A DNA stretch of 64,000 nucleotides. It comes from Eubacteriaceae bacterium. Its GTDB lineage: Bacteria > Bacillota > Clostridia > Lachnospirales > Lachnospiraceae. The stretch covers positions 1 to 64,000 of the forward strand of contig CAJSYQ010000005.1 in NCBI GenBank assembly GCA_910574015.1, written 5' to 3'. Positions 63,245 through 64,000 of this stretch are shown here, one piece after another; positions within the stretch are counted from its first letter, which is position 1; each line of letters starts with the position of its first letter. The position numbers were made by a program, and so were the translations under genes. The notes beneath the pieces are model-generated. The model worked only from the letters and a program-made list of their open reading frames with translations, did no database searches and was not told the DNA's origin.

Positions 63245-63283
63245 GGAGGTATGTTTGGTATGTTTGATATCAAACGTACCTCC
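63245..63283 (+). terminator. hairpin before pseudouridine synthase gene
   Basis: GGAGGTA (63245-63251) pairs with TACCTCC (63277-63283), with further GTTTG/CAAAC pairing inside. It lacks a long T-run, so it may be a weak terminator or a processing site. Confidence 0.5.
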
Positions 63284-63318
63284 TTCTAAAACGGTAAAGA
63301 AAGACGACGAGGTGTATT

Positions 63319-64000
63319 GTGGAAAACATAATGAGGATCAATAAATATCTCAGCCAGCATGGTATCTGTTCACGCAGGGAGGCAGACCGTATGCTGGATG
63401 CCGGTGACGTGACGGTGAATGGAAAACCCGCTTCTAAGGGAATAATGGTATCAGACGGCGATGAAATTTGTGTGAAAGGAGTTCCTGTGGGAGCTTCTCC
63501 TGCTGAGATCGTCATTGCCTTCCATAAACCAGCCGGCATCGTGTGCACAAGCAGTAAGAAAGACAAGGCGGATACTATTATTGATTATATTAACTTTCCG
63601 GAACGGATCTATCCGGTTGGGCGTCTTGATAAACAGTCTACCGGATTGATCTTACTTACCAATAATGGGCAGATGACAGACGACATCCTCAGAGGAAGTA
63701 ATTATCATGAAAAGGAATATGTTGTGACACTTGATCGTGAGATGACGCCTTCTGTCTGTCAGGCAATGGAAGAGGGGGTCCCCATTCTGGATACGATGAC
63801 GCGCCCCTGTGTCATTACCAACAGAAACGGGAAAAGCTTTCATATCACTATTACGCAGGGATTGAACCGGCAGATCCGGCGGATGTGTGAGTATTTCGGC
63901 TACCGTGTGCGCCGTCTCAAAAGGATCCGGATCATGAATATTGAACTTGGCGATCTGGAGGAGGGCAGATGGCGTTATCTCACGGAAGAGGAACTATTTG
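63319..64000 (+). CDS. 23S rRNA pseudouridine synthase, RluF-like, partial
   Basis: The frame runs through the window end, so the C-terminus is missing. The 227 visible residues start with an S4 RNA-binding domain (RINKYLSQHGICSRREADRM) and continue to the RsuA/RluF catalytic domain. The active Asp lies in PVGRLDKQSTGLILLTN, and TQGLNRQIRRMCEYFGY is the family's second signature. RluF and RsuA cannot be cleanly separated here; the absence of a long insertion fits RluF. Start GTG 63319 behind GAGG; an ATG 12 bases later is possible. A transcription stem precedes it. Confidence 0.88.
   Translation, partial: MENIMRINKYLSQHGICSRREADRMLDAGDVTVNGKPASKGIMVSDGDEICVKGVPVGASPAEIVIAFHKPAGIVCTSSKKDKADTIIDYINFPERIYPVGRLDKQSTGLILLTNNGQMTDDILRGSNYHEKEYVVTLDREMTPSVCQAMEEGVPILDTMTRPCVITNRNGKSFHITITQGLNRQIRRMCEYFGYRVRRLKRIRIMNIELGDLEEGRWRYLTEEELF

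Noticed and set aside
63252-63292. 13-codon peptide gene starting at ATG near 63252
   Set aside because: It coincides with the hairpin arms and has no separate support, so the hairpin explanation is simpler.

Overview
The window comes from a low-to-mid GC Firmicute, most likely a gut Lachnospiraceae (Clostridia). This is inferred from the order folD-rimO-pgsA-cinA ... cmk-ispH-rpsA ... plsX-rnc-smc-ftsY, the short HisG paired with HisZ, a DUF4321 membrane protein, PaaK-type ligase, BspA/DUF6273 secreted proteins and clostridial serine-recombinase elements. Genus cannot be fixed from sequence reading alone.

Region 1 (1-14.5 kb) is an AT-richer accessory island. It holds two small orphan genes, a TnpV-like gene, the promoter and first 15 codons of a MerR regulator cut off by a mobile element, and an inverted, truncated copy of a large serine-recombinase 3' end joined to the tail of a CHAP peptidoglycan hydrolase. 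A BlaI-type repressor and M56 sensor-protease pair follow, with a secreted paralogue of the sensor's own external domain. Next comes a mobilizable-element core: sigma-like HTH protein, structured noncoding stretch, oriT-like hairpin, MobC-like protein, relaxase, TnpW-like protein and intact large serine recombinase. The island ends with an AT-rich cargo of a nucleoside phosphorylase, a small unknown, two methyltransferase-like proteins and an FMN reductase.

Region 2 (14.5-36 kb) opens with a complete IS4-like element. It then carries mostly metabolic and surface genes: a 1269-residue secreted GH43 arabinanase, a lipoprotein, an HD hydrolase, a zinc phospholipase C-like protein, pgeF-queH-apbE, a GH31 glycosidase, paaK, a DUF6273/BspA secreted protein, a PHP histidinol-phosphatase, a ferredoxin and a 1254-residue LamG-GH51 arabinofuranosidase without a signal peptide. 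The GH43 and GH51 enzymes together suggest arabinan breakdown: polymer cleaved outside, arabinosides finished inside.

Region 3 (36-64 kb) is a dense, nearly all plus-strand housekeeping block. It covers one-carbon metabolism (folD), S12 methylthiolation (rimO), phospholipid synthesis (pgsA, plsX), cytidylate kinase, isoprenoids (ispH), ribosomal S1 and L19, RNase III, SMC, FtsY, threonine deaminase, HisZ-HisG-HisD, two signal-peptidase-like proteins around rbgA, CYTH, glutamate dehydrogenase, a DUF5688 protein, tRNA-Arg(CCG), Hsp33, a membrane-anchored unknown and a pseudouridine synthase cut by the window end.

The most unusual items are (i) the BlaI/M56 locus with a secreted duplicate of the sensor domain and triple operators, (ii) a signal peptidase I paralogue that has lost both the catalytic serine and lysine and sits two genes upstream of an intact one, (iii) a multi-stem RNA-like structure between the sigma-like gene and the mobilization genes, and (iv) the two inverted recombinase tails bounding the element. 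All family calls are from motif reading; no database search was run.
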